In this document: piece after piece, positions 1 to 6,178 of the stretch
Numbering within the stretch: position 1 is the first letter of the stretch
Layout: the number at the start of each line of letters is the position of its first letter
Assembly (NCBI GenBank): GCA_039178165.1
Contig: JBCDFL010000114.1
Location: 1-10,684 of the forward strand
Length of the DNA stretch: 10,684 nt
Source: JBCBCP01 sp039178165
GTDB taxonomy: Bacteria > Pseudomonadota > Alphaproteobacteria > Rhodobacterales > Rhodobacteraceae
Direction: 5' to 3'
Position numbers and translations under genes: made by a program
Notes under the pieces: model-generated
Database searches by the model: none
What the model was told of the DNA's origin: nothing
What the model saw: only the letters and a program-made list of their open reading frames with translations

Positions 1-1058
1 ACGATTTGACCATTCTCGATCGTGGTGACGCCGTAGGTGTCGCTTTGAAGCTTGTGATCATCCTCGATCCGCTGCTCCATGTACCGGCCTTTGATGCCCG
101 CGTTGAAAGCATTGGCGGCGTTGGTCGAAACCTCCTGACCGAAGAGGTCCAGGCTGAGCGTGTAGTGCAGGTTCAGCTTCTTCTGGATCGTCGGCAGGTC
201 GATGACGCCCAGATCGCGGATCTTGTTGGTGTCGTAGGGGTCGGTGATCCCGTTCGCATTCATCGCGTCCAGCGTCGCCTGGATCGTGCGGCTCACGCCC
301 GTCTCGCCCACGAACATGTGGTGCGCCTCTTCGGTCAGCATGAAGCGGCAGGTTCGGCTCAGCGGGTCGAAGCCCGACTGTGCGAGCGATTCCAGCTGCA
401 TCTTGCCGTCACGGTCGGTGAAGTAGGTGAACATGAAGAAGGACAGCCAATCCGGCGTCTCCTCGTTGAACGCACCCAACATCCGCGGCGCCTCGTCCGA
501 CCCGGAGGAGCGGACCAGCATGTCATCGGCCTCCTCCCGCCCGTCGCGGCCGAAATACTTCTGCAGCAGGTAGACCATCGCCCAGAGGTGACGGCCCTCT
601 TCGACGTTCACCTGGAAGAGGTTGCGCATATCGTAGAGCGACGGCGCGGTGAGGCCCAGGAAGCGCTGCTGCTCGACCGAGCCTGGTTCGGTATCGCCCT
701 GGATCACGATGAGGCGCTTGAGCATGTTGCGATACTCGCCCGGCACCTCCTGCCACGCAGGCTCGCCGTAATGCTCGCCGCAGGGGATGCGCCGATCCTC
801 GACCGCCGGCGCCAGCAGTACGCCCCAGCGATATTCCGGCATCTTCACATAGTCGAACTTTGCCCAACCCTTGGGGTCCACGGACACTGCCGTCCGCAGG
901 TACACCATGGACTCCTGGAAGTTCTGAGGGATGAGGTCGTTCCACCAGTTTATGTAGCCGGGATGCCATTTCTCCAGCGCTTTCAGAACCTTGCGGTCTT
1001 GGCTCAGCCCCACGTTGTTGGGGATTTGCGTGTCGTAGCTGACGTTCATCACGGTCAT
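1..1058 (-). CDS. boxB: Benzoyl-CoA 2,3-epoxidase (oxygenase) subunit BoxB, C-terminus cut by window edge
   Basis: BoxB is the di-iron oxygenase of the aerobic hybrid benzoate pathway. With electrons from the BoxA reductase it turns cytosolic benzoyl-CoA into 2,3-epoxybenzoyl-CoA. The visible part is 352 residues from an ATG at 1058; the family is about 470, so roughly 120 C-terminal residues lie beyond the left edge. The start is supported by AGGAG about 10 bases upstream and by the N-terminal block IPNNVGL; a second ATG is codon 4. The conserved segment YLRTAVSVDPKGWAKF (53-68) is present. Likely iron ligands are E124, E154 and H157 (in EEGRH, 153-157), D215, and E244 and H247 (in EEAHH, 243-247). 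These fit the ligand pattern I recall for Azoarcus evansii BoxB with an offset of four. It follows boxC across a 111-bp spacer and no ligand looks missing. Identity is firm. Confidence 0.95.
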   Translation of the reverse strand, partial: MTVMNVSYDTQIPNNVGLSQDRKVLKALEKWHPGYINWWNDLIPQNFQESMVYLRTAVSVDPKGWAKFDYVKMPEYRWGVLLAPAVEDRRIPCGEHYGEPAWQEVPGEYRNMLKRLIVIQGDTEPGSVEQQRFLGLTAPSLYDMRNLFQVNVEEGRHLWAMVYLLQKYFGRDGREEADDMLVRSSGSDEAPRMLGAFNEETPDWLSFFMFTYFTDRDGKMQLESLAQSGFDPLSRTCRFMLTEEAHHMFVGETGVSRTIQATLDAMNANGITDPYDTNKIRDLGVIDLPTIQKKLNLHYTLSLDLFGQEVSTNAANAFNAGIKGRYMEQRIEDDHKLQSDTYGVTTIENGQI

Positions 1059-1079
1059 TTTTATGTCTCTCCTGTTGGC

Positions 1080-1156
1080 GATGGGCCAATGACCCATCCT
1101 ACAATTATGCCGAGGACCGGGGGCCGGGGCCTCGTAGGATGGGCGGTCCGCCCATC
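1080..1156. repeat. Nested inverted repeats (REP-like) between boxC and boxB
   Basis: This is the only non-coding stretch between boxC and boxB. It holds an inverted repeat CCCATCCTAC (1093-1102) / GTAGGATGGG (1134-1143). A second pair, CGAGG (1111-1115) / CCTCG (1130-1134), lies between the arms and shares their last base. A near-perfect palindrome, GATGGGCGG-T-CCGCCCATC, sits at 1138-1156, and a GATGGG/CCCATC hairpin at 1080-1098. The overlapping arms mean the RNA could fold in alternative ways. The GTAGGATGGGC core resembles short REP-like palindromes scattered in many proteobacterial genomes; that link is inference. Lying inside an apparent boxCB transcript, it could stabilise or separate the two messages. 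No T-run follows it in the direction of transcription, so a classic intrinsic terminator is unlikely. Confidence 0.7.
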
Positions 1157-1169
1157 GAACCTGCGGGGC

Positions 1170-2819
1170 CTAGACCCGCTCCATGTCGTAATTCCCGCGC
1201 ACCCCGCTGCCGTAGCGTTGCAGCGCGCCATCTTCCCCGACCGCATTGGGCCGGTTGAAAATCCAATTCTGCCAGGCGGTTAGACGGCCAAAGATGCGCG
1301 TCTCCATCGTCTCCGGGCCGGCAAAGCGCAGGTTCGCCTCCATCCCCGTCATCGCGTCGGGGGAGAAACTGGCCCGCTCTTCTTGGAAGATGCGGATCTC
1401 ATCCTCCCAGTCGATGTCGTCGAGGATCATGGTGACCAGACCGTGTTCGTCCGCGTCCTCCGCCTCCAGCGGCTCACCCTGCGGCAACTTATGGGCCTTG
1501 CCATCCTCGCCGTAAAACCGCGTCTCCAGCCGGCTCAGCCCGTTGCCCATCGGCATCCGGCCCATATTCGCGGGGGTCAGCATGATCGTGGCGAGCGGGC
1601 GATTATCGCCCTCGAACTCGTCTTCCATCATGTAGGTCCGGTCGACCGCCCACAGAATCTCCGCCACTGTCCCGACAAAGCAGCTGCCGTGCTCCACCAG
1701 TGCCGCCATGGAACGGGAGGTCACATCAATACGCTTTAGCACCCGCTTCCAATAGGCCAGCGTCTCGTTCGCCAGCCAGTGTTCCGCATTGTCCAGTAGC
1801 AGCGCCTCGTGGGCCATCACGGCCTCCGGGTCGCCCTGGCTGCGGAAGGTCCACAGGCCCACCTCTTTCTCGTTCAGGCGCAGGTGCAGGATCGCATCGT
1901 CCAGCTCCCGCGCCAGCCGCAGGAAATAGGCGTCCGCCCCCTGGGCCGTGAACGCCTCCATGTCCGCGGGCGCTGCGTCCTTCGGACCGTGCAGCGTGAT
2001 CGTCGCCATGCGCGCGGCCCGGTCGATCGCCACCTCGACGCTGCCATACGTGACCGTATCTTCCCCGACGCTGCGCTCCAGCGGGGTCAGGGTGATGCCC
2101 TGCGCCACATCCGCCTTAACGGAGGCCGCGGCAAATTCCGCCGCCCGTTCGCGCACCGTGTCGTCGAACTTCGAGTTCGGGATGACCTCATCGACCAGCG
2201 CCCAGTCCTGCGCTCGCTTGCCGCGCACGCCCTCTTCGGTCGAGCAGAAGATATCGGCCCGGTCCCGGCGGACCTTGCGCTTGTCCGTCACTCGGGTCAG
2301 CCCCCCGGTCCCCGGCAGCACCGCAAGCAGCGGCACCTCGGGCAGCGACACGGACGACGCGCTGTCGTCGGTCAGCATGATGTGATTGCAGGCAAGCGCC
2401 AGCTCGTACCCGCCGCCGGCGCAGGCGCCTTTGACCGCCGCGATATACTTCTGGCCGCTGTCCTCTTCCGCGGCCTCGTAGGTGTTGCGCGTCTCGTTGG
2501 TGAACTTACAGAAGTTGACCTTGTGGCTATGCGCCGCGCCCGCCAGCATCCGAATGTTCGCGCCCGCGCAGAACACCTTGTCCTTGCCCGACTGCATCAC
2601 GACGACCTTCACCTCAGGATGCTCGAACCGCATCCGCTGCACGACATCGGCCAGTTCGATGTCCACGCCCAGGTCATAGGAATTGAGCTTGAGCTGATAG
2701 CCCTCCATCAGCCCACCATCCTTGTCGACGTCCATGGTCAGCCACGCCACCGGCCCCTCATAGTCCACCCGCCAATGACGATATTTGGACGGGTCGGTCT
2801 GGAAATCGATGGTGGTCAC
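1170..2819 (-). CDS. boxC: 2,3-epoxybenzoyl-CoA dihydrolase BoxC
   Basis: BoxC is a crotonase-superfamily enzyme of the cytosol. It adds two waters to 2,3-epoxybenzoyl-CoA, opening the ring without oxygen to give 3,4-dehydroadipyl-CoA semialdehyde and formate. The protein is 549 residues, the usual BoxC length and about twice a simple crotonase. The N-terminal half has the crotonase signatures: the CoA/oxyanion segment FCAGANIRM (83-91), GACAGGGYELALAC (131-144) and SLPEVPLLAVLPGTGGLTR (158-176). The C-terminal end has the family-typical WIFNRPNAVGEDGALQRYGSG stretch. The start is GTG at 2819, with GAGGG six bases upstream; the next in-frame Met (residue 29) would remove conserved sequence. 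It is preceded by a 90-bp spacer with two putative operators, so it likely heads its own transcript with boxB following. Only another BoxC paralogue is a realistic alternative. Confidence 0.96.
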   Translation of the reverse strand: MTTIDFQTDPSKYRHWRVDYEGPVAWLTMDVDKDGGLMEGYQLKLNSYDLGVDIELADVVQRMRFEHPEVKVVVMQSGKDKVFCAGANIRMLAGAAHSHKVNFCKFTNETRNTYEAAEEDSGQKYIAAVKGACAGGGYELALACNHIMLTDDSASSVSLPEVPLLAVLPGTGGLTRVTDKRKVRRDRADIFCSTEEGVRGKRAQDWALVDEVIPNSKFDDTVRERAAEFAAASVKADVAQGITLTPLERSVGEDTVTYGSVEVAIDRAARMATITLHGPKDAAPADMEAFTAQGADAYFLRLARELDDAILHLRLNEKEVGLWTFRSQGDPEAVMAHEALLLDNAEHWLANETLAYWKRVLKRIDVTSRSMAALVEHGSCFVGTVAEILWAVDRTYMMEDEFEGDNRPLATIMLTPANMGRMPMGNGLSRLETRFYGEDGKAHKLPQGEPLEAEDADEHGLVTMILDDIDWEDEIRIFQEERASFSPDAMTGMEANLRFAGPETMETRIFGRLTAWQNWIFNRPNAVGEDGALQRYGSGVRGNYDMERV

Positions 2820-2842
2820 GGGCGGCCCTCGAGTCGGAATTA

Positions 2843-2856
2843 TGCACTATAGATAA
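2843..2856. promoter_or_regulatory. Putative BoxR/BzdR-type operator, proximal boxC site (degenerate)
   Basis: TGCACTATAGATAA lies 24 bp upstream of the boxC start. It keeps the left half and A/T-rich centre of a TGCA-N6-TGCA palindrome (TGCACTATAG), but the right half is degenerate (ATAA instead of TGCA). With its flank it matches the distal site at 2896-2909 over AATNATGCNNTATA. On the minus strand it contains CATAAT, which could serve as a -10 element, so a bound repressor would block boxC transcription. I see no convincing -35 at the right distance. The assignment rests on similarity to the other sites here and on recalled TGCA-type operators of the BzdR/BoxR regulators. Confidence 0.45.
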
Positions 2857-2895
2857 GAAAACAGCCGCTGAGCCGGAACCATTTCGCACAAATAA

Positions 2896-2909
2896 TGCGT
2901 TATACTGCG
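2896..2909. promoter_or_regulatory. Putative BoxR/BzdR-type operator, distal boxC site
   Basis: TGCGTTATACTGCG is a TGCR-N6-TGCR site directly abutting the hydrolase stop codon (2910-2912). It differs from the 5297-5310 site mainly by A-to-G in the last base of each tetramer. Its centre is 53 bp, about five helical turns, from the centre of the proximal site at 2843-2856, so two proteins could sit on the same DNA face. The 90-bp spacer 2820-2909 holds nothing else I can name apart from the boxC ribosome binding site. Confidence 0.5.
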
Positions 2910-3707
2910 CTATCCGGCCGGATTGACCTCAGCTTGTTCCAACGCGCCCAGAGTCGCGCAGAAGGCCGCGACGGCTGCAACCGTCTGATCCGGCGCCTCA
3001 ATATGCGGCGCGTGGCCGATGCCTGGCAGAGTGACCCGCTCGATCGGGGAGTAGATGCGTCCTTCGATCTCGTCGATCTGCGCCATCGTGCCGTAAGGGT
3101 CGGCTTCACCCTGGATCGCGAGGCAGGGAATACGCCAATGATCAATCGCGTCGCTGACATCCCACCCTTCGAAATCCGGGTGGGTCCAGACATCCGCCCA
3201 AGCCCGGAACATCCCGTCGACATCGTCGTGATGCTTGCCCAGCCGGTCGCGCAGGCCTGTGTCGAACTCCTCCACCGTCTTGCGGATCGCGGCGAGGCCC
3301 GAGGCTTCGGTAAAGAAGTGCGGCGCGATCAGAGCAAGCCCCCGCACCCGCATGTCGGACACCGAGCCGGCATAGACCGCCGCCATCGTCGCGCCGTCGC
3401 TATGGCCCAGCAGAACGCAACCCTTCACGCCTGCGGCATCCAGTACGGCGCCGACGGGTTCAGTGCTGTGAAAGTCTAGTGCGCGCGGGCCAGGCGCGGC
3501 ATCCGACTGCCCGTGCCCCAGACGCGAATAAGCAAGCACGCCCCACCCTGTCGCCGCGGCAAGACGCTCGGGAAAACCCTTCCACTGCGCGACGGAGCCG
3601 AGCCCCTCATGCAGCAGTACGAGGGTCGGCGCCTCGCCCGGGGCAGGGCCCCAGGACGCGGCCTCTAGCGCGGCGTTCGCCACCTGCAATCGCTCCGGTG
3701 CCCACAT
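2910..3707 (-). CDS. Alpha/beta hydrolase of the box cluster
   Basis: A 265-residue alpha/beta-hydrolase fold protein, a usual size for the fold. The nucleophile elbow is GHSDG (101-105) with Ser103. The acid is likely Asp203 in GEADPYG (200-206) and the base His232 in GIGHAPH (229-235). HEGLGS (33-38) is the probable oxyanion-hole loop. There is no signal peptide, so it acts in the cytosol. ATG at 3707 overlaps the ligase TGA by one base (TGATG), so translation is coupled to benzoate-CoA ligase. The same frame stays open further upstream, but that part lies inside the ligase gene and is not used. Hydrolases of this type are common in box clusters. Plausible jobs are a thioesterase that rescues CoA from dead-end acyl-CoAs or a lactone/enol-lactone hydrolase acting on ring-opening by-products. 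The fold is clear; the substrate is unknown. Confidence 0.85.
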   Translation of the reverse strand: MWAPERLQVANAALEAASWGPAPGEAPTLVLLHEGLGSVAQWKGFPERLAAATGWGVLAYSRLGHGQSDAAPGPRALDFHSTEPVGAVLDAAGVKGCVLLGHSDGATMAAVYAGSVSDMRVRGLALIAPHFFTEASGLAAIRKTVEEFDTGLRDRLGKHHDDVDGMFRAWADVWTHPDFEGWDVSDAIDHWRIPCLAIQGEADPYGTMAQIDEIEGRIYSPIERVTLPGIGHAPHIEAPDQTVAAVAAFCATLGALEQAEVNPAG

Positions 3708-5227
3708 CACGCGCCCTCCCTCAGCTTGAACCTCTGGATCTTGCCCGTCGCCGTTTTGGGCAGATCCTCCGCGACTTCGATCCAGCGCGGATATTTCCAC
3801 TTGCCGATTTTGTCTTTGACCATCTCTTGCAAGCCGGCCTCGAACCCGGCGGGCTTGTCCCCGCTCAGCACCACGAAGGCTTTGGGCTTCTCCAACCCGT
3901 CCGCGTCACACGCCGCGACGACCGCAGCCTCCAGCACCGCGGGGTGGCTGACGATGGCGCTTTCGACCTCGAACGGGCTGACCCAGATGCCGGAGACTTT
4001 GAACATGTCATCCGTCCGCCCACAGTAGACATAGCGGCCATCGGCACGCTGTTCGTACTTGTCCCCCGTCCGAGTCCATACGCCTTCGAATGTGCCGCGC
4101 GACTTGCCGCGTTTGTTCCAATAGCAGGCGGCGGCGCTGTCGCCACGGACCAGGAGCTCGCCGACCTCGCCCTGTGGAACGTCGTCGCCGTCCTCCCCAA
4201 CCAGCCGCATCTCATATCCCGGGACGGGCGTGCCCGACGTGCCATAGACGACATCACCGGGCGTATTGCTTAGGAAGATGTGCAACATCTCCGTACTGCC
4301 CACACCGTCGAGGATTTCGACGCCGGTATGGGCCTGCCAGCGCGAGCCGACATCTTCGGGCAGCGCCTCACCTGCCGAAATGCACAGGCGCAACGGCGCC
4401 GAGGGCGGGCCGCTGCGGTCGAAATGCGCGACCATCGCGGCGTAAAGGGTCGGCACCCCGCAAAAGATCGTCGGCGCCTCATCGGCCAGGACCTGAGCCA
4501 TGTCTTCCGGCGTCGGGCGCCCGGCGAACAGAACGACCGTCGCGCCGACGGACATCGGGAAGGTCATCGCGTTGCCGAGACCGTAGGCGAAGAAGAACTT
4601 TGCGGCGGAGAATATCGTGTCCTCGGCGCGGATACCAAGAACCTGCGCACCGTAGGTGTCGGCCGTGGCCTGCAACGCGCCGTGGACATGCACGACCCCT
4701 TTGGGCGCTCCGGTCGAGCCGGAGGAGTAGAGCCAGAAGGCGGCTTCATCCGCGCTTGCCTCGAAGGCGGCCACGGGTGCGGCTTCCCCGAGGAATGCAT
4801 CAAAATCTGGTTGACCCGGCACCTCCCCGATCACGAAGACTTTGCGAAGGTAGGGGCTCGCCTCGACCGCCGGGCGTACCACCTCCCAAAGCGCGGCCGA
4901 GACGAAGAGGATCGCGGCCCGGCTGTCGCGCAGGATGACGTCGTAGACCGGCGTTGCCAGCAAAGTGTTCAGTGGCACGGGGATCACGCCGGCCTTCAGC
5001 GCACCCCAGAAGAGTTGCGGAAACTCGATCGTGTCGTGGACCAGCAGCGCCGCGCGCTCTTCGGCGCGGATTCCGTGTGCGGCGAAGGCGGCGGCGACGC
5101 GGCCGGTCTGCTCACTAAGGGTGCCGTAGGTGATGGTCCGACCGCTTCCGGCTTCGCGAAAGGCAATCTTGTCCGCGCGACCCTCATGCAAATGACGGTC
5201 GACGAAATACGTCGCAGCGTTGGTCAT
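3707..5227 (-). CDS. bclA: Benzoate-CoA ligase
   Basis: An ATP-dependent aryl-CoA synthetase that converts benzoate, CoA and ATP to benzoyl-CoA, AMP and PPi, the entry step for the BoxAB/BoxC route. The protein is 506 residues. ANL-family motifs occur in order: P-loop YSSGSTGAPKG (167-177), ISAGEALP (283-290), GVGSTEMLHIF (308-318), TGDKY (387-391), hinge GRTDDMFKVSG (403-413) and KTATGKIQR (491-499) with the adenylation lysine at 496. AKFFFAYGLGN (209-219) together with STEMLHIFLSN is the benzoate/hydroxybenzoate-CoA ligase hallmark that separates it from acetyl- or feruloyl-CoA ligases. The ATG at 5227 has a strong GGGAGGAG four bases upstream. It is the first gene after a 75-bp spacer with putative operators and is coupled to the downstream hydrolase. 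A preference for 4-hydroxy- or 2-aminobenzoate cannot be excluded, but the boxCB neighbours favour benzoate. Confidence 0.93.
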   Translation of the reverse strand: MTNAATYFVDRHLHEGRADKIAFREAGSGRTITYGTLSEQTGRVAAAFAAHGIRAEERAALLVHDTIEFPQLFWGALKAGVIPVPLNTLLATPVYDVILRDSRAAILFVSAALWEVVRPAVEASPYLRKVFVIGEVPGQPDFDAFLGEAAPVAAFEASADEAAFWLYSSGSTGAPKGVVHVHGALQATADTYGAQVLGIRAEDTIFSAAKFFFAYGLGNAMTFPMSVGATVVLFAGRPTPEDMAQVLADEAPTIFCGVPTLYAAMVAHFDRSGPPSAPLRLCISAGEALPEDVGSRWQAHTGVEILDGVGSTEMLHIFLSNTPGDVVYGTSGTPVPGYEMRLVGEDGDDVPQGEVGELLVRGDSAAACYWNKRGKSRGTFEGVWTRTGDKYEQRADGRYVYCGRTDDMFKVSGIWVSPFEVESAIVSHPAVLEAAVVAACDADGLEKPKAFVVLSGDKPAGFEAGLQEMVKDKIGKWKYPRWIEVAEDLPKTATGKIQRFKLREGA

Positions 5228-5265
5228 GTGTCTCCTCCCAAAGACACGGGCATTGCCGCACGCGA

Positions 5266-5279
5266 TGGGATACAGTGCA
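5266..5279 (-). promoter_or_regulatory. Putative operator half-site upstream of bclA
   Basis: On the minus strand this reads TGCACTGTATCCCA. The left half TGCACTGTA matches the other sites (TGCRYTWTA) except for one centre base, while the right half is not conserved. Its centre is 31 bp, about three helical turns, from the centre of the perfect palindrome at 5297-5310, mirroring the paired arrangement in front of boxC. It is only a half-match and could be chance. Confidence 0.3.
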
Positions 5280-5296
5280 AGCGCGCCCCGCTAGGA

Positions 5297-5310
5297 TGCA
5301 CTTTACTGCA
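5297..5310. promoter_or_regulatory. Putative BoxR/BzdR-type operator upstream of bclA (perfect TGCA-N6-TGCA)
   Basis: TGCACTTTACTGCA is an exact TGCA-N6-TGCA site, 70 bp upstream of the bclA start. It overlaps the last codons and stop (5303-5305) of the preceding amidohydrolase gene. BzdR/BoxR-type repressors of benzoate degradation are, as I recall, reported to bind TGCA repeats of this spacing and to be released by benzoyl-CoA. Two similar sites precede boxC. The rest of the 5228-5302 spacer shows only the half-site at 5266-5279 and the bclA ribosome binding site. Confidence 0.55.
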
Positions 5311-6178
5311 TGAGGCCCAGCAGCCGCGCGGCGTTATTCTTGATGATGTCCGGGCGCAGCTCGTCCTTGATCTGGATACCCTCGAAATCGCTCAGCCACC
5401 GTTCGGGGGAGATCATGGGCCAGTCCGACCCGAATAGCACCTTCTTGCGCAGGATCGAATTGCAGTAGCGCACAAGGATCGGCGGGAAGTATTTCGGGGA
5501 CCAGCCGCTGAGGTCGATATAGACATTCGGCTTATGCTGCGCGACGGCCAGCGCCTCTTCCTGCCAGGGGAAGGAGGGATGGGCGAGGATGATCTTGAGG
5601 TCCGGGAAGTCCACCGCGACATCGTCCATGTACATCGGGTTCGAGTATTTCAGCCGCATCCCGTTGCCGCCGGGCATGCCGCTGCCCACGCCCGTCTGGC
5701 CCGTGTGGAAGAGGGCGATGCACCCTTCCTCCTGCAACACCTCGTAGAGCGGATAGGCCATGCGGTCGTTTGCATAAAAGCCCTGCATCGTCGGGTGAAA
5801 CTTGAAGCCTTTGACCCTGTACTCGCGGATCAGGCGGCGGGCCTCGCGCACGCCCATCTTGCCCTTCCACGGATCGATAGAGGCGAACTGGATCAGCACA
5901 TCGCTGTTCTCCGCCACGATCTCCGCCACCTCGTCGTTGGAATAGCGGCGGTAGCCCGTCTCCCGCTCCGCATCGACGGGGAAGATCACGGCGGCGATGT
6001 TCTTCTCGCGGTAATGCTGCGCTGTCTCCGCCACGGTGGGCGGGTGTTTCCACGGGGCGCGGAAGTATTCAGCCATGGTGCTTTGCAGCTCGTCATAGCC
6101 GTCGTCGTTGTGACAGCCGCAGGGCTCTTCCGCGTGGGTGTGGATGTCGATGGCGCGGACGGATGAGATGTCGATCAT
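5303..6178 (-). CDS. Amidohydrolase_2 family metal-dependent hydrolase/decarboxylase
   Basis: A 291-residue TIM-barrel amidohydrolase of the group that contains ACMS decarboxylase, gamma-resorcylate and 5-carboxyvanillate decarboxylases, and lactonases such as LigI. Probable metal and catalytic residues are H13 and H15 in DIHTH (11-15), H158 in LFHTG (156-160), H200 in ILAHPS (197-202) and D252 in FGSDWP (249-254). GFKFHPTMQGF (124-134) is also typical of the group. An unusual CGCHNDD stretch (20-26) follows the first metal motif. No signal peptide is seen, so it is cytosolic. Its ATG overlaps the ligase stop by 4 bp (ATGA) and it is last in the TRAP-hydratase-ligase block, so it probably acts on an intermediate of that route, by non-oxidative decarboxylation or C-O/C-N hydrolysis of an aromatic acid derivative. 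All expected ligands are present. The superfamily is sure, the reaction is not. Confidence 0.85.
   Translation of the reverse strand: MIDISSVRAIDIHTHAEEPCGCHNDDGYDELQSTMAEYFRAPWKHPPTVAETAQHYREKNIAAVIFPVDAERETGYRRYSNDEVAEIVAENSDVLIQFASIDPWKGKMGVREARRLIREYRVKGFKFHPTMQGFYANDRMAYPLYEVLQEEGCIALFHTGQTGVGSGMPGGNGMRLKYSNPMYMDDVAVDFPDLKIILAHPSFPWQEEALAVAQHKPNVYIDLSGWSPKYFPPILVRYCNSILRKKVLFGSDWPMISPERWLSDFEGIQIKDELRPDIIKNNAARLLGLMQ

Noticed and set aside
1080..1156. Interpretation of the boxC-boxB spacer palindromes as a rho-independent terminator
   Set aside because: No T-run follows any of the hairpins in the direction of transcription. A repeat or processing element fits better.
6..1283. Long open reading frame on the plus strand opposite boxB and the end of boxC
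   Set aside because: It is antisense to a clearly conserved gene, has no recognisable motifs, and reads as Arg/His/Val-rich low-information sequence typical of GC-rich shadow frames. The same holds for long plus-strand frames at 1809-2852, 4280-5437, 6352-7143 and 8007-9062.
2856..2880. Possible intrinsic terminator (CAGCGGCTG followed by TTTTCTT on the minus strand) upstream of boxC
   Set aside because: The CAGC/GCTG arms are only 4 bp with a one-base loop, which cannot form a stable terminator hairpin, so the T-run alone is not enough.
5252..5280. TTGCAC / GGCAAT with 17-bp spacing as a sigma-70-type promoter for bclA
   Set aside because: Each hexamer matches the consensus in only about half the positions, so a chance occurrence in GC-rich DNA is as likely. 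The operator palindrome is better evidence of control here.
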